Shown here one piece after another: positions 25,401-32,983 of a stretch of DNA of 64,000 nucleotides. The notes under the pieces were generated by a model. The model was not told the DNA's origin. It made no database searches and was given only the letters and a program-made list of their open reading frames with translations. Positions within the stretch are counted from its first letter, which is position 1. Every line of letters starts with the position of its first letter. The stretch comes from Stomorhina lunata (Eukaryota > Arthropoda > Insecta > Diptera > Rhiniidae). The DNA lies in contig OW121740.1 of assembly GCA_933228675.1 (NCBI GenBank), positions 53,212,174-53,276,173 of the forward strand, written 5' to 3'. The position numbers and the translations under genes are program-made.

Positions 25401-28400
25401 AGAAAAAGTAATTTTTTCTATAATAAAAGTATTTTTTTCTATATTAAAATTAATTTTATCTACAGAAAAAATAATTTTTTCTATAGAAAAGGTAATTTTT
25501 TTTTATACAAAAAGTAATTTTTTCTATAGAAAAAGTAATTTGTTCTATAGAAAAAGTAATTTTTTATTTATAAGAAATAGTATATTTTCTTATAATAATA
25601 TAAGATATCTATAGAAAGATACTTTTTTTCTATAGAAAACAAATAATTAATATTTCTTTACTAAAAATAACAAAAAAAAAAAGTACAATACTCCTCCTCA
25701 TGTTCATTCCTCGCTGGTTCGGCGGTAACTGAAATAAAACAGAAATTAACAACCAAATTTATATCGATTCGTGCTTCTGCCAGTGTATCCTCTCTTTCGC
25801 TCACAAATACAATCACATTTTCTTTTTGTCCATCAATGGTCCAAACCCTAACCAGAGGTTAGAACTGCAATAGCGCGATTAAAAAATAATAAAGCTGCTG
25901 ATGCCGATGGTTTACCAGCAGAGCTTTTTAAGGCTGGAGGTGATGAGCTAATAAGGTCTATGTCCCGGCTTTTTGAATACATATGGTCAGAAAAACGCAT
26001 GCCGGACGATTGGAATCTCAGTGTCTTTTGTCCAGTGCACTTTTGATAAAACTATTGGGTATAGCTGTCAATGAATCAAAAATAAAACTGATGTTTTCTA
26101 CAGGCAGACAGACCACTAGAATTGGATCACATGTGATTGTTGAGAACTATAGCTTCGAAGTTGAAAAAGAGTTTGTATACCTTGGTACCGCTGTGAACAT
26201 TAACAACGCTATAAGCTTCAAAATCAAACCTAAATAAAATAAAAAATGAAGCTATCCTTGATAGGAAAATTATACGATGAATCTTTGGACCAGTCTGCGT
26301 CAACAATGAGTATCTGTGTGAGTTATACGCATGACATAGACATAGTAAAACGCATTAAGCAACAGCGGCTGAAGCTACTCGACCGAGTGCAGGAGAGAGC
26401 GAAAGTGCTCATCGGTGACAGTAGGGTAACCAACTCTATTGATCCACTAGAGCACCCTCGCAATGTGGGTTGCGTCCCTCTGTTCTATCGTTACTACTTT
26501 GGAATGTTCTCTAACGAAATCAGGGACTCGTTCCCGATACTCGAACTTTTTTATGCAATAGAGCCCAGTAGAAAGAACAACACACTACAGACAAAATTCG
26601 TTCTTTAGCCGTAAAGTTCCTATGTGGAATTTGCTTCCCGCAGAAGTTTGCCCTGCTAGTTGCGATATAGGAAAATTCAAACCAAATGTTGACAAACATT
26701 ACTCCATCTATCCTCCCATAGTAGGGTCATCCCCTGAGCGCTAGTCATAAAAAAGCGGTATACACTCTTTTTTATGCAGTTTTCAAAACGACCATACGGC
26801 AAATTGTGAGGACCCAAATTTTGCTTAAAACTGTGGCAACACAGTTGGTGAAAATAAACGGAAAAGATGAATTTAGCTTATGTAGTTTTCCTGGTGGGCC
26901 AATGGATTACATCCATTTCGATGGGGGGCAGATTACATTTATCAAAATGACTTTTCGTTTCAGCAATTCCAATAGGTTGTCAAGGACAAGAGAAAGCCAA
27001 GTGATGACAAAAGAAGGAAAACAAGTGATGCCAAGAGGAAGCCAAGACGATTTAGAGGGTCAGTTGTAGAAGCCAACTTAAAATATAGCGAGCTGCAACA
27101 ACATGTTGATCAAACGTGTTGCTTTATTAGGAATAAGTTTGACAGAAATAAATGTTGTAAAGTTATTACAACCGCTATCGGTTCACACCTAGCGCGAAGT
27201 AATAACTACAACACTACAAACTGTAGCCAAACTGTTATAGTATATAAGCCAGGGAAAAGTATTTTTACAGCGGAACGTGGAAGATGTGGTGGCAAGACAG
27301 AGATATCGGTAATTTGAAGTGATAACATCATTTCAAGCTAGAGTCAGTGTAGCAGAAGGTGAAAAACTGAATTGGTTACATCAATTCAGATAGCGAGTAC
27401 TGGTTTCTGATCAGTAAAGTGGTGGGATATTGGATTCGACTACATCGAAATCAGGCAAAGGGCCAAATTTAGAAGGTGAATTTGATAACATCTATCTCCA
27501 GAATAGGGTACCGATTTTCCAATCGGTAGAAGCAAAGATTAGGAGATTAACTTCCTGGAAGTCTCACTCGGAAGTACATAGGGACGTTGTAGGCTAGGTA
27601 AAAGCTAGGAGTAACTAGTTCGTGTCCTGGAAGAAAACACTCGGAATGAAACTAGTTTAGGTTCTCTCGCCTTGCCAACAGTCTGGTTTCCTACAAGAGA
27701 CAGCAATCCAGCTTCTCAATAAAACCTAGTCTGTAAGAGTTAAAGTGAATACAAAACAAAGAAAAGAGATTAACTGTTTCTTTTAAATTTTATGCAAAGG
27801 AGCCTGGACGCGACTGAGCTCTACCCCAGCTTCAAACCCGGACTAACCGGAGGTTCCTTACAAAATCAATGTGTGGAAGTGCAACATCTTTATAATGGGT
27901 GTTTTTTTTAGAGGTATAGAACTTCGAATTGAAATAAAACACAAGAAAATCGTTTAAATGTCCATCAATTTGGCTTTACTGGAAGGATAATTTTATGCCA
28001 TTAATGTTTAAATATGATTTCGGGCATATGGCCGCCGCGGCTGGCTCGAATAAAGCCAATTCTACAGGTCCAATTTTCAACTACTTTTTCGAGCATATGG
28101 GGCCGTATGTTGGCAATAACGCCACGAATGTTGGCTTCCAAGTCCCCTAACGTTTCTGGTTTGTTGGCGTAGACGAGCGACTTCACATATCCCCAAAGAA
28201 AATAATCCAGTGGTGTCAAATCGCACGATCTTGGTGGCCAATTGATAGGTCCATTCCGCGAAATTATGCGCTCATCGAATGTTTCCTTCAATAAATCAAT
28301 TGTGACGTGCGCTGTAGCGCTTGTAGCGCCGTCTTGTTGGAACCACAACTCATCCACATTCATGCCATCCAATTGGGGAACAAAATAGTCGGTTATCATG

Positions 28401-29290
28401 GCTCTATACCGGTCTCCATTTATGGTAACTGATTCTCCAGCATTATTTCGGAAGAAGTATGGCCCAATGACTCCACCAGCTCATAGAGCACACCAAACAG
28501 TCAGTTTTTGTGGATGTAATGGCGTCTCAAGGGTCTCATGTGGATTCTCTTCACTCCAAATGCGGCAATTTTGCTTGTTGACGTAGCCATTCAACCAAAA
28601 ATGAGCCTCATCACTGAACAAAATTTTGCGATGAAAATCAGCATCGAGATCAATCTCATTTTCGGCCCATACACCAAAATAACGACGCATTGCATGGTCT
28701 CGCGGCTTTAATTCTTGCACAAGCTGGATCTTGTAAGGTCGCAAGCCAAGATCTTTGCGCAAAATCTTCCATAAAGTTGATGGACAAAGCTCCAATTGCT
28801 GTGCACGGTGGCGAATCGATTCATTCGGGTCCTCTTCAACACTTTGCTCTACAGCGGCAATTGTTTCTTCGGTGCGCACTGTTCGACGTCGCTGCGGATG
28901 CGTATTATCACATAGAGTAAACGTAGTGCGAAAACGATCCATGGTTAACCGAATTAATTGCTCTGATGGACGATTATGTCGACCATAAAATGGACGGAGC
29001 TTGCGGTAAACTTCGCGAACTGAACCATTATTTTCGAAATAAATTTGCACGATTTGCAAGCGTTGTTCTTTTGTCAACCTGTTCATGATGAAATGGCAAA
29101 CCAAACTAAATATTAATCACTTGACAGCTGACAAAATGACCGCCAGTTAAAAAAGTGATGTCAACTTAAAGTTCTATACCTCAAATAAAAACACCCGATA
29201 TTATAGAGTCTTTGATAAAACAATTACAATAATGCTTACCTTTAAAGGTCTGGTGATTGTTATGGTCTCGATAGTCGTTGTGGGCGCCAT
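13249..29290 (-). CDS. TMEM47/claudin-superfamily four-pass membrane protein (whole split gene)
   Basis: Five coding exons join into 612 nt (203 residues plus stop) in one frame, with consensus splice sites and matching phases; TMEM47 in vertebrates is about 181 residues. Hydrophobic segments lie at roughly residues 18-37, 84-106, 119-140 and 161-181. The first extracellular loop holds the claudin/PMP22-type pattern: W40, G49-L50-F51 (Phe where claudins have GLW), C54 and C73. The TM3 start KFYRIAVLVMLL and the TM4 block FGWAYGVGWGAAIFLFG resemble TMEM47/BCMP1, whose worm homologue VAB-9 acts at epithelial cell junctions. A junctional role here is inferred from the family. The start ATG follows the 5'UTR acceptor by 25 nt. 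Introns are 6347, 82, 97 and 8904 bp; the two long ones carry most of the local transposons. No fly gene name is asserted. Confidence 0.88.
13565..16700 (-). mobile_element. Near full-length LINE (family B) with poly(A) tail
   Basis: It lies in intron 4, in the same orientation as the host gene. The 3' end is marked by a poly-A tract, seen as T at 13565-13588 on the plus strand, directly after the 3' UTR. The protein carries an APE-type endonuclease followed by reverse transcriptase and no RNase H, which fits a CR1/L2-like or jockey-like clade; the clade is not settled. The 5' boundary is uncertain: a small inverted repeat (16573-16588 with 16670-16685) may belong to the 5' UTR, and the element could reach about 17235. 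No target duplication was found. Confidence 0.85.
13640..16563 (-). pseudogene. Endonuclease-reverse transcriptase of LINE family B, one frameshift
   Basis: Reading begins with 774 codons from 16563. The endonuclease part shows NFCNIRGLRANF, ALSETQV, AGDFNVHNSSW and GNSDHCTISASF. Reverse transcriptase motifs follow: SSGPDGIPALVL, PENYRPIAICS, QYGFRRGRSTGDLL, ALDISKAFDRVWH, SGVPQGSVLSP and the catalytic box FADD. At about 14275-14285, in an AT run, the frame shifts by one base. It continues for 200 codons with DVLGMRI, the C-terminal thumb-like region (RPKMEYNSHVWAG) and LLDRVQERAKVLIGDS, to a stop at 13640. All catalytic boxes look intact, so this is a young copy. Confidence 0.92.
17240..17745. 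other. Intronic non-coding DNA
   Basis: AT-rich, then from about 17510 a less A+T-rich stretch starting CACTAGGGTGCACCTTATA. That stretch is interrupted by the Foldback-like element and seems to resume at 20994, so it may be part of another, unidentified repeat. Confidence 0.45.
17746..17755 (+). repeat. Target-site duplication (left) of the Foldback-like element
   Basis: TACTTTCAGA, repeated exactly in direct orientation at 20984-20993. Confidence 0.85.
18062..19413 (+). repeat. Tandem array of left Foldback arm, 501-bp higher-order repeat
   Basis: The phrase CTCAAAAATGGCC recurs at 18062, 18233, 18398, 18563, 18734, 18899, 19064, 19235 and 19400, giving spacings 171-165-165 repeated. Three diverged unit types therefore alternate as one 501-bp block. 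Types differ in AATTGTCACTG, AATTGACACTG and AATTAACACTGG, and in whether the A+T tract is followed by TAGTTTTTTGAAAAATC. The final unit is cut after GGCCA at the symmetry axis. Confidence 0.9.
19414..20690 (-). repeat. Tandem array of right Foldback arm
   Basis: The same units run in reverse orientation. Their order is not a mirror of the left arm: two units of the GTCACTG type sit together at the outer end, and one inner unit (around 19570-19680) combines the AACACTGG and GAAGCGGG variants. The two arms have therefore been reshuffled since they formed. Confidence 0.85.
20984..20993 (+). repeat. Target-site duplication (right) of the Foldback-like element
   Basis: TACTTTCAGA, identical to 17746-17755. 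Confidence 0.85.
21045..21105 (-). pseudogene. 3' tip of LINE family C
   Basis: On the minus strand it reads CCACTGGGAGTCAAGGACA then ACAGAAGAAGAAGT, the 3' end seen at 46145-46175 and 50985-51025. A 21-bp piece (ACTTCTTCTTCTGTTGTCCT) is duplicated in tandem. Confidence 0.7.
21286..21346 (-). pseudogene. Small fragment of LINE family B
   Basis: AATGAGAGTTGTATTTTATT and neighbouring bases match the complement of the family B region at 14060-14105, which encodes the RPKMEYNSHVWAG segment. Only about 60 bp is recognisable. Confidence 0.6.
21655..21745 (-). repeat. tRNA-like sequence, possible SINE head
   Basis: On the minus strand TAGCAAGTTTG resembles an RNA polymerase III A box, and AAGTTCGATCCCC, about 30 nt on, a B box with T-arm. 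Between them a 7-nt loop reads CTAGCAT. An A-rich tract follows (TTGAAAAAAAATAAATTTTC). The anticodon stem does not pair well, so this is not a working tRNA gene. It is more likely a tRNA-derived SINE fragment or a tRNA pseudogene. Confidence 0.45.
21763..21889. repeat. 59-bp perfect palindrome in a LINE 3' UTR
   Basis: The arms 21763-21821 and 21831-21889 are exact inverse complements around a 9-nt loop (GGTACTCTC). Both derive from the 3' UTR of LINE family D (compare 55450-55510). Confidence 0.92.
21822..22258 (-). pseudogene. LINE family D C-terminal fragment (RNase-H-bearing type)
   Basis: The minus-strand frame reads LNRSSLRRCIGFLTGHCAL, then a Cys/His knuckle CRLCLDEDSCESVEHILCHC, then LQNQRHLRHLGSRLFAELQD. 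In the longer family D copies this domain follows an RNase H. It is typical of the C-terminus of R1/LOA/I-type insect LINEs. The fragment ends 55 bp short of host exon 4. Confidence 0.8.
22314..22376 (-). CDS. TMEM47-like gene, coding exon 4
   Basis: A 63-nt exon with acceptor TATAG/TATTAG and donor CTGG/GTGAGT. It encodes the rest of TM3 and the second loop (LAVLSALIIYPVCFAGELNL). Both edges keep phase 1, so the frame is continuous with exon 5. Confidence 0.85.
22474..22623 (-). CDS. TMEM47-like gene, coding exon 3
   Basis: 150 nt with acceptor TTTCAG/TTT and donor TCAT/GTAAGT, phase 1 on both sides. It encodes TM2 (ATAVLCVITLITDVIATIL), the cytoplasmic loop and the start of TM3. Confidence 0.88.
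22706..22892 (-). CDS. TMEM47-like gene, coding exon 2
   Basis: 187 nt with acceptor TTTCAG/GTC and donor GTCT/GTAAGT. It encodes TM1 (VIAFICGLIVVLLM) and the first extracellular loop with W40, GLF and C54/C73. Confidence 0.9.
22893..23576. other. Intron 1 of the TMEM47-like gene, 3' part
   Basis: No element was recognised between exon 2 and the mariner at 23579. Confidence 0.5.
23579..24799 (+). mobile_element. mariner element, DD41D family 1, copy 2 (dead)
   Basis: Flanked by TA, with ends CGGCTCATCCATTTTGTGG and GCAAAATGGATAACCCTG. The transposase is scattered over several frames: MDRLSVTQRIKI at the start, frameshifts near 23790 and 23950, FFSDEAHF at about 24165, a shift near 24280, then QQNGATCHTTR, in which the second catalytic Asp has become Asn. 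CDLTPLDFF is kept. An 18-bp duplication (TGGCTTTATTATGGCTTTAT) lies near 24465. Confidence 0.88.
24986..25838. mobile_element. P-superfamily-like MITE carrying a satellite array
   Basis: A 12-bp perfect terminal inverted repeat, CATTGATGGACA, bounds 853 bp. It is flanked by the exact 8-bp direct duplication GTCCAAAC (24978-24985 and 25839-25846). An 8-bp duplication starting GTCC and ends starting CATTGATG recall P elements, whose preferred target is GTCCGGAC and whose ends begin CATGATG. A hAT origin, which also gives 8 bp, is the alternative. No transposase is present. The centre is filled by the tandem array at 25190-25650. Confidence 0.75.
25190..25650. repeat. Tandem array with CTATAGAAAA core, inside the MITE
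   Basis: About 20 diverged copies of a roughly 20-23-bp unit centred on TTTTTCTATAGAAAAAGTAA. The core TTTTTCTATAGAAAAA is the same palindrome that builds the 4.2-kb array at 57010-61190. Confidence 0.85.
26367..26756 (+). pseudogene. 5'-truncated LINE family B fused to family A
   Basis: LLDRVQERAKVLIGDSRVTN and the following LEHPRNVGC...FYRYYFGM segment match the last 130 codons of the family B copy at 13640. The 3' UTR (GTCATCCCCTGAGCGCTAGT) ends in a short A run at 26748-26754. A frameshift lies near 26540. The 5' edge abuts the family A sequence directly. Confidence 0.82.
26790..27064 (+). pseudogene. Possible 3' end of an LTR-retrotransposon pol
   Basis: A basic tail in one frame reads KRKPSDDKRRKTSDAKRKP then RRFRGSVVEA. 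A Pol tail ending in RxRRxRxRG(G)SVV, overlapping the purine tract just before the 3' LTR, is common in insect Gypsy-type elements. No protease, reverse transcriptase or integrase is left. This is motif inference only. Confidence 0.4.
27065..27862 (+). mobile_element. Candidate LTR (single)
   Basis: It starts TGTAGAAGCC after the purine-rich AGAGGGTCAG and ends GGAGGTTCCTTACA. Inside are a TATA-like TAGTATATAAGCC at about 27237 and AATAAA at 27718, in the order expected of U3-R-U5. Base composition is clearly less A+T-rich than the surroundings. The partner LTR is not in the window, so the limits are provisional. Confidence 0.45.
27895..29198 (-). mobile_element. mariner element, DD41D family 3, nearly intact
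   Basis: A 1304-bp element flanked by TA (27893-27894 and 29199-29200), with ends GGGTGTTTTTTTTAGAGG and, on the other strand, GGGTGTTTTTATTTGAGG, both followed by TATAGAACTT. It lies in intron 1 of the TMEM47-like gene, antisense to the plus strand and so co-oriented with the host transcript. A degraded relative is at 40045-42310. Confidence 0.92.
28001..29086 (-). pseudogene. mariner transposase with a single premature stop
   Basis: From MNRLTKEQR at 29086 to a stop at 28001 the frame is continuous for about 360 codons, with one internal TGA at 28478-28480. There WCAL is followed by a stop where relatives have tryptophan. N-terminal helix-turn-helix regions precede the catalytic domain. 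The three catalytic aspartates are present: ILFSDEAHFW, WFQQDGAT and CDLTPLDYFLWG. I count 41 residues between the last two. The inactivation looks recent. Confidence 0.92.
29240..29290 (-). CDS. TMEM47-like gene, coding exon 1
   Basis: 17 codons (MAPTTTIETITITRPLK), ending in phase 0 with donor AAAG/GTAAGC. This is the cytoplasmic N-terminus before TM1. The mariner at 27895-29198 ends only 41 bp downstream of the donor. Confidence 0.85.
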
Positions 29291-29452
29291 TTTCGATGGT
29301 GATGGACGTCGTGAACTGTTAATGATATTAAACAAATAAAAAAGGAAGAAAAATGAATATAAAGTATATTTTTCATTAGTTAAAATATTTCAGACAAAAA
29401 AAGAATAGAACATAAAAATTTGTATAATAATTAAATTTCAGGCATTACTTAC
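29291..29452 (-). other. Probable 5' UTR end and 5' UTR intron of the TMEM47-like gene
   Basis: On the minus strand a donor-like ACTG/GTAAGT lies at 29452 and an acceptor-like ATTAACAG at 29316, so 29316-29452 reads as a 137-bp intron. The 25 nt 29291-29315 are then 5' UTR before the ATG. Splicing is inferred from the motifs only. Confidence 0.45.
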
Positions 29453-30483
29453 CAGTTTGTAAAATAATTTTTGTATTTTTTTTTATTTTTTATTTTGTAA
29501 TTTTGTAATATAAAAAAGTTATTTTGTTTTTGGTTTTTATTTTTAATTAGTTTAAAGTTATTATTATTATTATTGAATATGTAAAACTTAATTGCTTATT
29601 TGGTTAATTTTTGTAGTTTCAAAAAAAAAAAAAAATGCTTTGATCTTTTGGATTTTTTACGATTTTTTTCGTATTTTATTAAAAAAAAAGTTAAGCGTTA
29701 GTTTGGAAAAGTTTTCAAATAAAATATAACTTTCCTTTTTTTATTTATTTTTAAATGGGAATGTTTTTATGCAGTCAATTATTAATGTTAATTATTTGAT
29801 AATGTTTTTCCTTTTTTTGCTTTCAGCTGCTGAGTTTTAATTGTTTATTAGTAGTAAAATATTAAACAAATATTTTTAAATTTCTGCATTTCTTTAGTTC
29901 ATTTTGTTCTTTTTTTAATGCACTTTTGAACACCTTAAGCTTTGGATTTGGAAACTGAGACTGTGATTAAGAAAAAAAAAAAATATTAATAATTTTTCTA
30001 GCAAAAAAAAAGGGAACGAGTTAAAAAAAGTCTTAAAAAAAGATTTAAGAAAATTAAACAATTAGGGTATTCACACGATCTTTTTACTGTCGTCATAAGT
30101 TCTAATTTCAAAAAAGCTTAAAATTTATGTTTTTGATTTTAAAACCAAACAAAAAACTTTAAAGCTGTTTTCTTAATAACGAGTTAAGACAATATGACCA
30201 GATAAGAATACCCTAAATATGATCTAAAAAGTAAATGAAACTGTATGTTTAAGGGGAATGTGTGATAAATTACGAGAGTATGTCTGAAAAATAAGATGAA
30301 TTTATGTAAGCGAATAATTTTAACAGCTGGGGAATTTGCGTTCGCTTTCGGCGGCACAGTAAGCCAAGACATAGTAACTGATGACGTGAATGTAGTCTAC
30401 TTTCTGCACTCAAAGAAATTTGTTGGAATGTAATTATTCTGTCTTCTGTCATCCTTGACAGAATGTAATTATAAGTAATTTTA
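29453..30483. other. AT-rich stretch, possible upstream non-coding exon
   Basis: It holds ATT triplets (29562-29574) and long A and T runs. It could contain the 5' UTR and promoter of the TMEM47-like gene, but no TATA or initiator can be singled out. Confidence 0.4.
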
Positions 30484-30784
30484 TGCATTATAATGCAATT
30501 ATAATGTATCATTGCGCATTATAATTTGATAACAATGAATAGTAACGCTCTGTTATGCATTTATAATGAATTATAACGCATTATAATGCGATTATTATGT
30601 ATTTTAATGCGATTTTTATGTATTATAATGCATTATAATGATTAATAATGCATTATAATACGATTCAAATGCATTATAACGCATTATAATGCATTATTAT
30701 GCGATTAAAATGCATTATAACGTATTATAATGCAATTATAATAAATTATAACGCATTGTAATGCGATTATAATGTATTTTAGAT
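30484..30784. repeat. ATTATAATGC satellite, block 1
   Basis: Degenerate repeats of ATTATAATGC/GCATTATAAT on both strands, with variants CATTATAACG and TGCGATTATAATG. The motif is nearly self-complementary. Further blocks are at 32761, 33959, 35620 and 36410. Confidence 0.85.
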
Positions 30785-32760
30785 TAGGTTGTAAGGGTAG
30801 TGTCAAGCGAAACCTTCACTCATAGACCCAAGGGGTCCATTGTGATCCTTTACTAAAGAGAAGAAAAGAGGAGATTGAAGATAGAGAAAGAGAAAAGAAG
30901 AGTATAGAGGGAGAAGAAGAGTACCCCATCTAAGCCCACTGAGACCAGTGGTGAACCCTAGAATATCATGCAATTTGCACTGTTGCAGATCCTGAAGTTC
31001 AGCAAAGAATCTGCTACCTAGATGTCTGAGCCTCTGATTTTGGAGTCTTGGACAGTGACAAAGAATGTGTTCTACCGATTCGGAAGAATCCTCATCTAGA
31101 CATAATCAGCAGAGGTCCGGAATGCTACCATCCCACCTATTTAACCTCGAATTTAACCATATACATCTTCTTAAGCTTGACCTATTCAGTTCTAGTAGAA
31201 TTTTGGTTCCACTAATGTCCGGTTTAGGCCATAGAGCTATCATACATTTTTTAACTAGTTTGATACTATGTCCCCGCAAAGCCTTAAGCTCAGCCTGGCT
31301 ATCGACGTATATAGTCACCTCACTATAAAACCCTGGATGAGCTCTGAAGCCTTTCATATGGCAAATATTTCTACTTGGAAGACACTGCACTAGTCCACGA
31401 GTCTAAAAGTTTCCTGGGATCCAGCACCGCAATCCATTTTAGATTCATCTGTAAAGATCAAAATGCCTTAGAAAAGCGCTGTTTGCCCTTTCAGTCTGTT
31501 GTATCAGGGATTACGATTTCTGTTGCTGTGCTAAACAGTAACTCTTTGACTAGACAGTCAGATCGTGGTAGGCCTGACTCCAAGCCCAAGGACACCGGTT
31601 ATACCAATACTAGCTCAACGTTGTAGCTTGTTGAGGGAAGCCAGAAATGAACCATTGCCAACAGCCTCCCACCATACAGGCTTTACAATGTAAATCCAGT
31701 ACACAACTATTACCTACGGAGTTCCTGCATAAGTAGTAAGCGATGAGCCCCTTTTTCCTCCTTTCTAGCAAATTTCTCTTCCAAGATAACTTACTTTCCA
31801 AGAGAATCCCTAAAAATGTTGATTCAGACGACAGTCTTAACTCTACACCATTCAGCACAGTAAGTTGGAAACTTTCAACCTTATACCTTCTGGTGAAGAG
31901 AACTTACTCCGTCTTGTCGGAGATTTATCCCCAGTCCTTTATTACTGGCCCAAGAGAAAAGTTCTACTAGAACCGATTGCATAATATCGCTTATTGTATC
32001 TGGGAATTTGCCTGATACGAGCAATACTACGTCATCGGCGTAGGCTACAACCTTTCTCCCAAGCTGGTCCGGTCTTTTAAGGATGACATTGACAGCAACC
32101 ACAGCAATAGTGATAGAACCCCTCCATGTGTAGTAACCCTAGTCACTTTTTATGTAAACTACAGTCAACTAGATTCGAGTTGATGATCCTACTATTAGGC
32201 ATGTTCACAATCCAATCTATTAAAAACCCCTATATATTTATGTCCTCAAGTGAACCCCTAATTGTTTCAATTGTAATATTGTTGAAAGATATCGAGGGTT
32301 ATCGAGGAAAGCGACCAAAGTATATTATTTTAATTCTAGGCCCTTTTTAATAAAACCTACCACATCATGCAGCGCACTCTCAACAGATTTACCCTAAACA
32401 TAAGCATACTGAGCTTTGCTAATAATACGTGTTCCTAAAGAGTTTCTAAGAAATAGGTCGTTCAGTCGCTCGAGTGTTTTCAAGAGAAAAGACGACAGGC
32501 TAATTGGCCTTAAATCTTTCAGATTCGAGTGACTAGCCTTCCCTGCTTAAGGAATAAATATAACTCCTACCTCCCTCCACCCACTAGGAGTGAAGCCTCC
32601 ATGGGGACAGCTAACGAAAATACTACGAAGAATGGATAGACAATAATCAGAAAAATTCTGTAGCATAGCAGAAATAATGCCATCCGGGCCTGCTGATTTG
32701 TACGGCAAGAACGTACTCACGGCCCACTTAATTCTATCTAAAGTGACTAAATCGTCTATA
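30785..32760 (-). pseudogene. LINE family D, reverse transcriptase to 3' UTR
   Basis: The minus strand reads, with many stops and frameshifts: SAGPDGIISAMLQ, RPISLSSFLLKTLERL, AYADDVVLLVSGKFPDTISD (the YADD box), a partial RNase H (YVDSQAELKALRGHS), then LNRSSLRRCIW and the 3' UTR with CACTGGTCTCAGTGGGCTTA. It ends near GACACTACCCTTACAACC. It interrupts the ATTATAATGC satellite. The RNase H plus Cys/His tail fits the R1/LOA/I side of the LINE tree. Confidence 0.85.
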
Positions 32761-32979
32761 TTTTAACGCGATTACAATGTATTATAACACATTATTATGC
32801 AATTAAAATGAATTATAACGCAATTCCGTTTATAATAAATGATTATGAATTATAATGCAGTTATAATGATTTATAATGAATTTCAACGCAATATATGTAT
32901 ATGCAATATAGTGCGATTGAAATGCATTACCACGCATTATAATATTATTAAAATTTATAAATATATTATATATTATGCA
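32761..32979. repeat. ATTATAATGC satellite, block 2
   Basis: Continuation of the array on the other side of the LINE. Confidence 0.75.
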
Positions 32980-32983
32980 TTAA

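Larger units (their letters stand above)
24810..26366 (+). pseudogene. LINE family A, interrupted and internally deleted
   Basis: It begins with RPKNEVRKFYQKIRHKTEG and DDQGNLVTDRESVLKLWKEH, the linker before reverse transcriptase. It is interrupted at 24986-25838 by a MITE and resumes with NNKAADADGLPAELFKAGGD and WSEKRMPDDWN. The reverse transcriptase core with its YADD box is deleted near 26040. The C-terminal part (EKEFVYLGTAVN, then RRIFGPVCVNNEY-like sequence) runs to KQQRL, where it joins a piece of family B. Confidence 0.8.
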
